Of a stretch of 64,000 nt of DNA, positions 35,749-47,159 are shown piece after piece. Source of the DNA: Paramecium sonneborni. Taxonomy: Eukaryota; Ciliophora; Oligohymenophorea; Peniculida; Parameciidae. The position numbers and the translations under genes were made by a program. Numbering within the stretch: position 1 is the first letter of the stretch; each line of letters opens with the position of its first letter. The DNA lies in the NCBI GenBank assembly GCA_905182985.1, contig CAJJDN010000007.1, forward strand, positions 403,179-467,178. The letters run 5' to 3'. Below the pieces are notes generated by a model. That model was not told where the DNA came from and did no database searches. It worked only from the letters and a program-made list of their open reading frames with translations.

Positions 35749-36654
35749 ATGGATGTAAATATCTATTTTCTATATATTTAAGAAACATCTTATTTATAAA
35801 AATAAAGACTATGAAATTTAATTATATTTTTGCAAAGGTCAAATTTGTATTTCAATCAAAAAGCTCACATTTATGCAGTAATTTCTAGTATTGAATGCAT
35901 AAGATTTAATGATATTAATAAATATATAAAAATTCATTCATCATTCAGAGTTTTACTTTGTATGAATATAACTTAATATTTGCCATGTGAAACAACAATT
36001 AATTCATAAGATAACACAACTACAACAGATAAAAATGATGAATAGTTGAATTCCAATTCTAAAGATGGGTAAAATCTATATAATTCCGGTCAATAGACTG
36101 ATGATTCTTTCGAAATGGTAATATTAAGTAATTAGCATCCTGAAAATGAATGGATCAAAAAAGAGCAAATTATTGTTTCATATCTCAAATAATTGGGTCT
36201 AAAAATGAAAACTGATCCTTTAGAAAAATAAGAGCATTTTTATAAAAAACTAAAGAGGCGACCAAATAAATCCAGCACCATGTCTTTCAATACTAACTAA
36301 AATATTAATCATTCTCAAATGGAAGACGATAAAGCTAATGATATGTTGTAAAAAATGAGTATAGAAATGAATTCAATAAAATAAAGACGAACACCTAATA
36401 CTACTCCTTAAAGTTCTCCATTAATTACTAAAAATTTAGAATAACAAGAACCTATAAAAAAACAAAGGATGTCAATTTTTTAGAAAATGCAAACACAACA
36501 TTAAGATCTATCTCCTGATAGTGAAGAATTGTAAATGAACATAAAAAGAAATTAGTAACAAGTAAATGATTAAAATAATGGTCTTGAAAAAAGTGAAACA
36601 AATAGTAGTAAAAGTGAAACTGAGCAAGATTATTTCTAAAATTTATGTGAATGA
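35749..36654 (+). CDS. Hypothetical protein with disordered tail
   Basis: 283 aa with introns 35755-35782 (right after the second codon) and 35838-35863. The first ~75 residues are ordered (KDYEIQLYFCKAHIYAVISS, HSSFRVLLCMNITQYLPC); the rest is low-complexity S/T/N/Q with EMNSIKQRRTPNTTPQSSP, possible proline-directed phosphorylation sites. The very short first exon makes the start less certain than usual, but both introns are needed for one frame. No family recognised. Its stop is 17 bp from the stop of SPEF1 on the other strand. Confidence 0.68.
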
Positions 36655-36671
36655 TATATGAAGTATCTATA

Positions 36672-37315
36672 TCATTTTATTCCTGCTTATTATAGCTTTT
36701 AAGTTAACTATTACATTTTACTGTCTTTTAATTTCACTAATTGTTCTAATTTTTATATTTTAAGTTCAAGTATATCTATTGTTTCCTTCTAATCTTAAAT
36801 CACTTAGTCTTTATCATTTTATTTATTGTTAACTATTGGTTTTTAATTGTTAACTTAATTTTAATTTTTTTTAAGTTCTATAGGTTTTTCTTATTTTTAA
36901 TCTTAATTTTATTCTTGTTGATCCAAAAAAAGATCTAATTTAAATTAGATCATTTTTAAGATCCTTTCTATTGCTTAAGGAATCACTTAAATAACAGCAT
37001 CAATATCTTTCTATGTAATTTAAAAACCCATCTTTCTAAAAACCTATAAATAATGATTAATTTTACTTTAGTATTCAAAGTATTCCAATTATATTATTTT
37101 TATTAAACAGAATGAGCCATACTATAATTATGTATATCAATTATTGTAGGAACATAATGTTATATAATTTCAGCAATTAAAACTCCATCAGCAAAATCTC
37201 TTCCTATATGTTTTTTAGCTCTTGACAAAGGGACAATATCAACCCAATTATAAATTTCACTTAATTCATCTTCACTTAGTTAAGGAAGATCCATGTCTTT
37301 ATTTTTCATAGTCAT
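36672..37315 (-). CDS. SPEF1: SPEF1/CLAMP calponin-homology protein
   Basis: 206 aa with one intron (37044-37066). SPEF1 binds and bundles microtubules in the central apparatus of motile cilia and in cortical arrays. The CH-like domain is diagnostic: IYNWVDIVPLSRAKKHIGRD, FADGVLIAEIIQHYVPTIID, IHNYSMAHSVQQKQYNWNTL, NTKVFRKMGF. A disordered Q/N-rich link leads to a C-terminal dimerising coil, ILELKIQKLEQLVKLKDSKM, as in the family. Length is near the vertebrate value (~236). Confidence 0.94.
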
Positions 37316-37416
37316 ATGGAAATAATTTAAAATTTAACTATTTAGCTAACTTATTATTAATAAATAGAGATATAAATTTATTCATTTTTTAAGAGAATTT
37401 TAAGATTTATTTAACT

Positions 37417-39321
37417 TCAACATATTAGTTTTTAAACATAATCTAATTTAAATATTATTTAATACGTATTTACTTCTTCTAACTTTATTAATTATTTAAT
37501 TCTCTTTGCAAATCCAACTTCATCTTATTCTCTTAGTTTTTTGTTTAATTAATTTGATTAATCATAATAAACATCAAGATTCACTTCATAAATTGATTAT
37601 AATGATTAATCATCAGATATTTCATCTGCCTACTTCTCTGTTTTAATTCTTCTTTATGTCTCTTAAAATCCATTTTAACGAAATTTTAATCTTCTTTTTC
37701 TTAATTAATTAAGTTAAGTATCAAGTTGATCATTCAATTATTATTCTTTTTAACTTTCGATCATTGTATGAAATTTTTCAGTAATTTCTTAGGTTCTATA
37801 AACAATAAATAATTTAATACTTTTTATTTAATGTGTAAATATTTCTATTATGTATATAATCATATAGTTTTACATCAAAATTAGTAATTAATCCTTTCGT
37901 ATTTTTTTAACTTTTATTTCCAACAGCTTATTTAGTAAAAAGATAAAAAGGTTTTTTTGTAATAACGTAATCTTTTCTCATTCTCGGATCTGTAATAGAG
38001 TTTTTTTTTTAAGAAAAAGATTTATATTTATGAATAAATCTTTTTGGACTTGCAACAATTACATCTAATGGACAGTCACCTAAAGAACTAATATTATTTT
38101 AATTAATTGAATCTTATTTATTAAGAGTTAATGGAGATTAAGATTTTGAATTTTTATTACTTTTAATTTAAGACTTTCGTAATTCAGATTAAAACTTGAT
38201 ATTTTATTATTCTAATAATTTTCTAACTTAATTTAATGCAGTTTTGAATTAAATTTATTTTTATTATTCTAGTTCAACTAAATAATCTTTAGAATATTAA
38301 TTCATTTAATTTTTAAGCATTCCTAAAGATGGATAATCAAATTTATCAAAATTCTTTTCTTAATGTTATATGATTGGTTATACATTATCATACCTAACTA
38401 AAAGTTATTTTAACTTTTTTTAACAAGGTACTAATTTTTTATAATATTAAGCATCATCTTATAATTATTCTTATTATTCTTAGATATGCTAATTATAATC
38501 ATTAGTTATATCAAAAAATGTTTTAATAAAATGAATATTTCTTATTTCCTCTTCTCTTTATTCTTTATTTAATTATTTTCTCAAATCAATCTTTAATAAA
38601 TTATAATCAGTACTCTTTGCTAAATAAAATCTTTCAAAACTTAGACTTTTCTATTTATTTTCATTTTAAATAATTCTAAAATCTTTCCAGCTTCTGTAAT
38701 TCTCCTTTAACCAACTAATCGTACTTATTATGCCTTTAATTGCTTTGTCGAACTTGCTATATCTAATAATGGTGTCTTATCACCCTTATTAAATAAATCA
38801 CTAACTCTATATTTCTTAATTGTTTATACTATGGATAGTTTTCTCTTTTATTTTTTTTGATCCTCTATTTATATCTAAAACTTTAATAATTTACTTACTG
38901 CTTCTAAGTGAGGAAAGCTTATTGCCTTTAACAATTCATTAATTGATTATTCTCCTTCTAAATATTTATAGAACTAGAGTTTGAATTGTTTATTTGAACA
39001 AGTAAGCTATATGGGAACTTCATTAACCAGTGGATCTTAAAGATGCTAAATCTATAATAAAAATATGATTACCTATTTAAAATCTTGGGAGATTTGATCC
39101 TTCTTTTATTTTAGATTAATATCATGAAGGAAATTGCCAAACATTTGTTTCCAAGTTTCTTTTTGATTAGAAATAACTATTTTTTTGTTAGAGTATGTTA
39201 ACTTTTTTGTGTTTAAAAATCTTTAATTTGTTAACAGATAGTTATGCTTAAACTTACTTTAAGGAACATCTTTGAGAGAATCTGGTTCAGTTTTCAAAAT
39301 AGATGATATGGTGTCTTACAT
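37417..39321 (-). CDS. Large hypothetical protein
   Basis: 612 aa with introns 37796-37820, 38705-38724 and 39052-39072. The N-terminal part has helices suggestive of one or two degenerate ankyrin-like units (INELLKAISFPHLEAVSKLL, LFNKGDKTPLLDIASSTKQL). The middle is coiled (QQENYRSWKDFRIIQNE, YDNVQPIIQHQEKNFDKFDY). The end is basic (LNQLRKRRLKFRQNGFQETQ). No family identified. Its start codon is only 26 bp from that of the rightward cNMP-binding gene. Confidence 0.82.
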
Positions 39322-39347
39322 ATAAAAATTAAAATAATTTAATCACT
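39322..39347. promoter_or_regulatory. 26-bp divergent intergenic region
   Basis: The shortest space between two opposing start codons in the window. The sequence is AT-only except for a few C residues. The two promoters probably overlap each other's 5' coding sequence, or one start codon lies further in. Confidence 0.5.
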
Positions 39348-41094
39348 ATGAATGAGGTATGAATTGCTTAAAATTATTTAGAATCTTAACTTGTAAAAGT
39401 TATTGAATAACAATTTGAATCCTACAATAGACAATCTTCAAGTAATCTATTCCAAGTTACAACAATTATAATATTTTAATTCCTTCATTGAAAAAAACCT
39501 TAAAGGAACTTAAAGAGAGAGTCTTTTATATGTATAATTCATAGACATCATAGTTATGTGGAAAATTCAAAATGGAACACTTTGAAGGAGGTGAAGTAAT
39601 TTTTTAAGAAGGAGATAAGTCAAATGATAAGTTGTATATTATATTTAATGGTAAAGTGGCTTTAATAAAGTAAAGGACACAACATCTACTATACTAAAGT
39701 CCTGAAAAACCCTCAGAGAATCAAAAATAACTATAACATTAAAATATATCAAACAAACATTTGCCTTTAAAAACAGAGTAATTTATTTAATTTATGAATA
39801 TACTTTAGAAAAACACAAAACAAAATTTAAAATTTAACATTAGGAACAAATTTTTTTAAATAACTTGCATATTCAAAAAAGTTTGCTGACAGAATGAAGT
39901 CTAACGTAGTTTAAGGATAAACAAATGAAAAAGTCTAGATTACGCAATAAGAAATTTAAAATATAAGTGATAAATTTGGAGAAACTGTTAGAATACTAAA
40001 AAGAGGAGATGGATTTGGAGATAGAGCTTTAATTGAAAATGTTCCAAGAGCATTAACTGCTTGTGCATATACTTAAGATTTATTTTTGTTAATTTTAAAA
40101 AAAGACGACTTTGATTTAATTAGATAATAATTTATTATTCAGATGAAAGAGAAAAAAAGCTTAATTTTTACTAAATTTCCTGTTTAAGGAGATTATTCAT
40201 CAAAATAATTAGAACAATTAGCTTATAGTTTTGATGTCGAATAATTTTAAAAAAATTGTGTATTAACTATAGATGGTATTCCTAAAAAAAGTTTTTATTT
40301 AATTTAATTCGGAGATATTTTATTAGAAAAAGTAATTAATGACTAAATGGTTAAGATTTGTATATTAAGTAAAATTATAAATAATTTAATTAGCCAAGGG
40401 TTAATTATTAGGAGAAGAAATAACTATGAATGATGATGGTTGTTGTGAATATAATGCAACTGTTTTATCTAATGAAGCTACTTTAATGGTAATTCATAAA
40501 CATGAATTTTTATAAAAATTTCCTGAAGAATGTAAACAATGGGTAAAATAAGAATATATGAGGAAAACTTAATTTAGAAAAATTTTTTAAACTTCAAATA
40601 TGATTAGTGTAAATAAAATTAATCAACCAAAAATTACACCTGTGAAGTAATATATTGAAATAAAATCCAATCCAAAAAAAATTAAAAGCAAAGAAAGAGA
40701 AGATTAAGTTGATATAGGTAAAATAGTAGAAGAAAAGAATTTAATTTATAATTTAAAATATCAAAGTGATCCAGAAAAAGATGCAGGTTCTGGATTGTTT
40801 GGAAATGATTTATATTAAAGTCCAAAGATAGGATCTACACCAAGATATTAACATCTAAATAACATAGCAATAACATCTTTTAAATAATAATATCTTTATA
40901 AATTATTTAAAAAAAAAAGAAAGCATTTGATTTTTAATACTCCTCCTTTAACTGCTAGAACAGTAACAAATTATTAGACAACAAATACGGATTGTTAAAG
41001 TAAACACAAACACACTTTTTCAACAGGTATAAACTCAAATACTCCTGGTATATCACAATCTCCAATTAATATGTATAGCAGAGAATTTATTTGA
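39348..41094 (+). CDS. Double cyclic-nucleotide-binding-domain protein, frameshifted
   Basis: About 554 aa if one base is ignored. Introns 39357-39381, 39778-39808 and 40369-40393. First cNMP domain: MEHFEGGEVIFQEGDKSNDK, LYIIFNGKVAL, a ~90-residue insert, then the phosphate-binding cassette GDGFGDRALIENVPRALTAC with the expected glycine and arginine. Second domain: FDVEQFQKNCVLTI, LIQFGDILLEK, KGQLLGEEITMNDDG, less canonical and lacking the arginine. Soluble cNMP-binding proteins are numerous in ciliates and act in ciliary signalling. In the first exon the frame breaks at a run of seven A (39491-39497): removing one A joins FNSFIEK to TLKELKERVFYMYN. The coding length is one base over a multiple of three. 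Confidence 0.82.
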
Positions 41095-41097
41095 GAT

Positions 41098-41344
41098 ATG
41101 AATATAGATAATAATTTATATGATAGGTCATTTAATTTAATTTTTTAGCATTTAATCATAATATCTTTATGTCATTGTCTCTCTTGATTGTCCATTTAAA
41201 ACTCCAGCTTCAATAATGGGTTATACAAAATTTTATGGAGATCTATTAATCTAGAGTGGAGCTGATTATTAGAATAGTATCACTGACATAGGCATAAGTT
41301 CTTATAATACTGGATTTTTATAAATTGGTTAAGGATATACTTGA
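41098..41344 (+). CDS. Small hypothetical protein
   Basis: 74 aa with a 22-nt intron (41127-41148, starting GTC). Reads IVSLDCPFKTPASIMGYTKF, YGDLLIQSGADYQNSITDIG and FLQIGQGYT. The ATG at 41098 is only 3 bp after the upstream stop, which is odd; the alternative in-frame ATG at 41217 would leave 42 aa. The 3' part from 41226 is repeated after the N at 42450 as part of an assembly duplication. Confidence 0.5.
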
Positions 41345-42449
41345 ATTGGTTCTATTGGAATCAGAATTCAGTTTTTGTATATTTTCATGTTAGTTTTTCC
41401 ATTCCAAATATTCTATTCTATCCAGAGATCTTACAAATTTAAATAAGTCCTGAGTTGACTTCTAAGTTTCATTCATTAATGTTTGTTTATTCAAACATCT
41501 TAAAATAGTTATCTATAACCTTATAAAATTCTTTTTTGCTTCTTAATATTTTAAAAGTTAGAACTATAAATAATATAAATATCACTTACTTATTATGCCT
41601 TTTAAACTTCTACTGGATTCTTATACGTCTATTGCCCAAAGTTTAAGATATTCTAATGATTTATTATATTATTCTGTTAAACAATTAGAGAACAAATCAA
41701 TATCACTTGATATTCTTTCTTCTAAATGTTCCTCAGAATGAATCTTTATGCATTCAGGACACATAGGTAAACTACATTCTTTAAATTATTATTCATTTTT
41801 TATAAGGTTTCTTGCAAAAATTTTGAATAAAATAATCTTCATGAAACCTACATGGAATTTATGGAGTGTTTGCACTTCCAAAATATATAATTTAATCAGC
41901 TCTAATGTTGAATTCATTATTTAATATAATTTTATTTCAATTAAATAAAATAATTAATTAAATAGTTACATAACTTCATAAAAAGATTTTAAGAATGTAT
42001 ATTCTAAATAGATATATTAAAATTGATTAATTTAAATCTTAACATTCAATAATTCTTATTACGTGCATTTCAATTCAATAATTGAATAAAAAGTCTTTAA
42101 GCTCAAATATTTTTATCTCATTACGATTAAATTAAATGTTTACTCCAAAATTGATATTAATAAAAACTAAAACTGATTTTATAACTTTTATTTATATATT
42201 TTTAAAATTATTATATTTTTATACAAATTAATATTATTATTATTTTTCAATTAATTATTTTAAATTTAAGCTTAGATTAATTATTATAATAACTCAAAGA
42301 TAGAAAAATATTTTAGAATCTTCTGATTATTATTCATATTATTATGTTCTCTCAAAAAAAAAATGAATATATCAAAGATATTTTAAATTTTCTTAATTAT
42401 ATGATTAAATATTAATTAAAATTAAATTATGCGTAAATTAAATATAGAA
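41226..42449. repeat. Perfect 1224-bp tandem duplication, copy 1
   Basis: Matches 42451-43674 base for base as far as I can follow by eye, the two being separated by one N at 42450. It contains the end of the 74-aa gene and the whole B-box-like gene. A perfect copy across an N is the usual sign of two contigs that overlap but were not merged. Confidence 0.9.
41469..41917 (-). CDS. B-box-like zinc-finger protein, frame uncertain
   Basis: The minus strand encodes CSLPMCPECIKIHSEEHLEE and a following helical region with an intron at 41564-41589 and stop at 41469. In the same frame upstream (140 aa in all) the N-terminus is MNSTLELIKLYILEVQTL, without zinc ligands. In another frame, over about 41805-41935, one reads NTPQIPCRFHEDYFIQNFCK, exactly the first half of a B-box (C-x2-H...C). 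Taking one base out of the six-T run at 41798-41803 joins the two into a complete B-box. So either the assembly has an indel or the gene is a decayed copy. The true start is then unresolved. Confidence 0.55.
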
Positions 42450-42450
42450 N
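42450..42450. other. Single N scaffold join
   Basis: One undetermined base exactly at the junction of the two 1224-bp copies. Confidence 0.95.
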
Positions 42451-43674
42451 CAAAATTTTATGGAGATCTATTAATCTAGAGTGGAGCTGATTATTAGAAT
42501 AGTATCACTGACATAGGCATAAGTTCTTATAATACTGGATTTTTATAAATTGGTTAAGGATATACTTGAATTGGTTCTATTGGAATCAGAATTCAGTTTT
42601 TGTATATTTTCATGTTAGTTTTTCCATTCCAAATATTCTATTCTATCCAGAGATCTTACAAATTTAAATAAGTCCTGAGTTGACTTCTAAGTTTCATTCA
42701 TTAATGTTTGTTTATTCAAACATCTTAAAATAGTTATCTATAACCTTATAAAATTCTTTTTTGCTTCTTAATATTTTAAAAGTTAGAACTATAAATAATA
42801 TAAATATCACTTACTTATTATGCCTTTTAAACTTCTACTGGATTCTTATACGTCTATTGCCCAAAGTTTAAGATATTCTAATGATTTATTATATTATTCT
42901 GTTAAACAATTAGAGAACAAATCAATATCACTTGATATTCTTTCTTCTAAATGTTCCTCAGAATGAATCTTTATGCATTCAGGACACATAGGTAAACTAC
43001 ATTCTTTAAATTATTATTCATTTTTTATAAGGTTTCTTGCAAAAATTTTGAATAAAATAATCTTCATGAAACCTACATGGAATTTATGGAGTGTTTGCAC
43101 TTCCAAAATATATAATTTAATCAGCTCTAATGTTGAATTCATTATTTAATATAATTTTATTTCAATTAAATAAAATAATTAATTAAATAGTTACATAACT
43201 TCATAAAAAGATTTTAAGAATGTATATTCTAAATAGATATATTAAAATTGATTAATTTAAATCTTAACATTCAATAATTCTTATTACGTGCATTTCAATT
43301 CAATAATTGAATAAAAAGTCTTTAAGCTCAAATATTTTTATCTCATTACGATTAAATTAAATGTTTACTCCAAAATTGATATTAATAAAAACTAAAACTG
43401 ATTTTATAACTTTTATTTATATATTTTTAAAATTATTATATTTTTATACAAATTAATATTATTATTATTTTTCAATTAATTATTTTAAATTTAAGCTTAG
43501 ATTAATTATTATAATAACTCAAAGATAGAAAAATATTTTAGAATCTTCTGATTATTATTCATATTATTATGTTCTCTCAAAAAAAAAATGAATATATCAA
43601 AGATATTTTAAATTTTCTTAATTATATGATTAAATATTAATTAAAATTAAATTATGCGTAAATTAAATATAGAA
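42451..43674. repeat. Perfect 1224-bp tandem duplication, copy 2
   Basis: Second copy of 41226-42449. It carries a promoterless 3' piece of the 74-aa gene (to 42569) and a full second copy of the B-box-like gene at 42694-43142 with the same frame break. The sequence after 43674 is unique. If the duplication is an artefact, the true locus is 1225 bp shorter. Confidence 0.9.
42694..43142 (-). CDS. Second copy of B-box-like gene (likely artefact)
   Basis: Identical to 41469-41917, shifted by 1225 bp, including the intron and the frame break. It should be counted once unless long reads show a real duplication. Confidence 0.5.
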
Positions 43675-44376
43675 TATTTTTGGATATCATTGATTTGTTT
43701 TCGAAATGATTTAAATTAAAAATTAATTAAAAAAATTATATTAGTGTAGGTTTATTTGCCTTAATTTATTGTAAATCTAATTGAAAATAATTATTTAAAA
43801 ATTCAATGAACTTTGATGTGTAAACTGTGCTTTTGACTCAAATAAGTAAAAATAGAATAATTCAATGAATCCCAGATTAAGCGAATGCAAAAACCCTTTT
43901 AAATTATAAGAAAACATTAGCACTTAAGATTATTGAACAAAAATTTAATTATTTTAGGGATAAATTTTGACTTAAGTTTGATATTCATCGATTATTTATA
44001 TCAATTTTCATAATTCATAACTAATAAGTTTCTAAAAATATTGATTATATAAAAAGAATATATTTAAATTCCTTTTTAAGAATGTAATAAAAACATACTA
44101 CTCAATTTATATATTAGTTTATAGGAACAGATTAGTTTTTTATAAAGTTATTTACAAAACTTTCCAAAAGTAAATAAAGAAAAACCTAAAAAGGGATTTT
44201 TTAATTTTTTAAATATAAAGAAAAATAGAAATAAGTTATTGAAAAATATTTAGAAGTTTTTGAAAGATCTTATCTTTAAATGGAGGATAATTTTGGTTAT
44301 TAAGTTAGTAATGAGCAATTCTAGATTATTTAATATTAATGGGAAAAAAGGTTAACAAAAAAATATACATAAAAAA
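43143..44376. other. 1.2-kb spacer, no gene seen
   Basis: Holds the upstream region of the B-box-like gene (to 43674, duplicated) and 700 bp of unique AT-rich sequence. TGA is frequent in all frames on both strands, and nothing recognisable is encoded. Confidence 0.5.
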
Positions 44377-45850
44377 TCAGTTAATTGCTTATTTTGGAAG
44401 AGAATTTTGTGTTTACCTAGTAGATTAATTTAATGATTGTAATCGAAAAGAGTTTTAGCTTCGTTTAAATTTAAAACTATCAATAATAACTTTTTTAGTT
44501 GATTAAGGTCTATTAGTAACAGATAACAAACTCTCTTGTTGAGTTTAAAAAGGGCGATTTGTAGTACTTATAGTTTTATATTTTTATTGATTAGATAATT
44601 GTTAATGTTGTTCATCAAAATCGATTTAGATTTTAAACTTATTTTAATGAAGTTGATTTTAATTTTTATTAATATCATCAACTGAAATATTATTTTCTCT
44701 TTTAATTTATTTAGATATAGGTTCAATAGATTCAGATTTGATATGTGATTTAGAAATTGGTTAAATATTTTAGTATTGATTAAAAGATTAATGTAGAGAG
44801 AAGTAATTTTTTCTACCACCATCATAACTATTGTTTTAACTGCAATTATTAGATGTAGGAAGAGATTTCTTTTTATATTCTTTGACTAGTTTATTAGCTT
44901 CAAAATATCCATGAATAATAGGTTTATTATTTCTTTTTAATTCACCTTATCCACACATTTAACCATTATGAAATTAACCTTTATAAAATGATCCATCAAT
45001 CCATCTCATTTCTCCATATCCATGTCTATGATCATTAAAGAATTCTCCTTCATATACATTTCCACTAGGCCATCTATAAACACCATGTCCACATTTTAAA
45101 TCATTAATATATTAACCATCATAACTTTCATGATATTAAGGATCTTCATTCTTTAACCAATAACCTTTTCCATGTCTTACTCCACTACAAAATGTTCCAT
45201 GATAAGATGATCCATCAGCCCATCTATATATTCCAAAACCATCAGGTTTATCATTTATGAAATCTCCATCATAAAAATCTCCATTAGCATAACTTTCTTT
45301 ACCTTTCCCATATTTTAAATAATTCTTAAATTCACCTTCATACCATCCTCCATCTTAATAATCTTATCTTCCATATCCATTTGCTTTATTGCATTTCCAT
45401 TCCCCTACATACACTTCATTATTTTTTCCTCTCCATTTACCATAACCTTATTTTATACCCTATACCCAACTCCCTGAATATATTCCATTTGTAGTTTCCA
45501 ATGTTCCTTCTCCATGAGGTTTACCATCCTCAAACTAACCTTCATATTAATCCCCTTTATCTAATACCTCTTTACCCTATCCATGTTTCTTATCATTTTT
45601 CCAAAATCCTATATAATATCTGTCTTAATATGTCATTAGTCCTATTATGTTCATTAATTTATCTATATATACCATATCCATGTCTAACATTGTTTTATAT
45701 ATCACCATAGTATTATCCTTATTTATACTATTTAAACTTCCCCTATTTTGACTTTTAATTAACTTAATCAATCAACTTATGTTCTTGTTCAAGATTATCG
45801 AAATCTGATATTGATTATTATTACATAAATTAATTATAATTAACTATCAT
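44377..45850 (-). CDS. MORN-repeat protein
   Basis: 480 aa with one 31-nt intron (45642-45672). At least ten MORN units (YxGxWxxGxxHGxGxxxxxxG) between residues ~50 and 320: examples are YYIGFWKNDKKHGQGKEV, YEGQFEDGKPHGEGTLET and YEGEFFNDHRHGYGEMRW. MORN proteins bind lipids or act as scaffolds at basal bodies, radial spokes and the cell cortex. A low-complexity basic tail of ~160 residues rich in N, S, Q and K follows. The start is 3 bp after the stop of the upstream membrane-protein gene. Confidence 0.93.
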
Positions 45851-45853
45851 ATT

Positions 45854-46249
45854 TCATTCCTCTTTTTTAGTCTTTATAAAATAAGTCAATCCACACAACA
45901 TTAAAAATACAATTACATTAAAAATTATATATATTACTGTTAAACCCTTTAATTATCCATAATTATTTGATATTATTAAATCCAATCTAATTTTATTCCT
46001 ATTCTTACACTAAATAAAATAAAGAAAATAAGTTTCATTGATCCTTCTATTATATTCACATAATCAAAAATCTAATCATGTTTATAATATATTGCATATG
46101 GATTAACTACTCTATATATTAATTTTATTATTATTTTCATTTTACGTTGAAGCAAAAAAACTAACAAAACAATATATTGCAAACCAAAATACTAAAGGTC
46201 TTAAAAATTTACATTATTCACCACCTTCATCATCAAAATTATATACCAT
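45854..46249 (-). CDS. Two-pass small membrane protein, apparent frameshift
   Basis: About 120 aa. The first half reads MVYNFDDEGGEQCKFLRPLV then a hydrophobic FWFAIYCFVSFFAS; a 34-nt intron (46112-46145) leads to TVVNPYAIYYKHDQIFDY. The second half is in another frame: RRINETYFLYFIQCKNRNKI, RLDLIISNNYGQLKGLTVIY and a second span IIFNVIVFLMLCGLTYF, ending KTKKEE. No intron joins the two; one missing base near 46058-46062 would, and the total is then an exact multiple of three. No family recognised. Confidence 0.55.
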
Positions 46250-47159
46250 ACTTATTTTCATGTGTTGAATAATAAAAGAATACACTTCCCATTAAGGTAT
46301 TCATCAATATTTAAATAAAGTTAATATAATTTTCTCTTATAATTCATTTGATTTATCAATCTTATAGTATTGTATTGACTATATCAATCTAAAATCAATT
46401 TTTTTATTTTTCATTTCTAATCACAACATTATTTCATCTTCTCTTCTTTCCATTATTATTATATATATTCGTTTTAATTAATATTTTTATTAAATTACAA
46501 TCTATTCTTTTAATAATATTTTTAGAAAATTCAATTAATTTTAAACAGAAAAAATATTAAAAGAACCAAAATATATGTATTAAATTAAACAGAATATCAT
46601 TTTTAAGGAATATTGAAATTAGTACCTTTACCAAATTATCAGGTTATAAATTAAAGAGATGTAAAATTATACAGAACTTGAAGTTAATATTAAAAAATTT
46701 TAAAATGATTTTTGAGAGTAGCCATTTTTATTTGATTTCAGAAAACAATGGTTTTTAATTTTTTTTGATTTTATAAATACATACTCTTTGGAATTTATTT
46801 TTGGACATTTAATTATTTCCGAAAGTAGCTGGAAATTTTAGAGATATATTGTAAAAAGGATAAAAGATTTTATGATCATTCTAATGGTCTCTTATTATTT
46901 TGGTGATAAAGAACTATTCAAAGAAATTAAAAAGATAAAAGCAAATTATCATTCATCTTCATGAAAAATAAAATATAATAAAAGAGAAAATAGATGAATA
47001 TATAACGTCAATTGTTCTTTAGTTGAATAAAAAATATAAATTAACTTGATAAAACTTTTATTTTTTATTAACTTAGAAATGATAAGAAGAAACTTGATTA
47101 TCGAATGATAATTTTTTTTCAAAAACTATTTTACATTTTAATAATTTCTTAAAATTTAA
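46250..47159. other. Spacer upstream of MPPED gene, copy 1
   Basis: AT-rich, no coherent ORF in the ciliate code. From 46385 it belongs to the duplicated 1110-bp block; the same spacer recurs before 48271. Confidence 0.5.

Noticed and set aside
39390..39560. Intron as the explanation for the cNMP-gene frame break
   Set aside because: All GT...AG pairs there are too short (15 nt), too long (50-64 nt) or leave the wrong phase; a homopolymer indel explains it with one change.
41226..43674. Biological tandem gene duplication of the B-box-like locus
   Set aside because: Exact identity including noncoding sequence and the single N at the junction favour an assembly artefact.
44568..44825. 85-codon minus-strand ORF as a separate gene
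   Set aside because: It is in a different phase within the low-complexity tail of the MORN protein.
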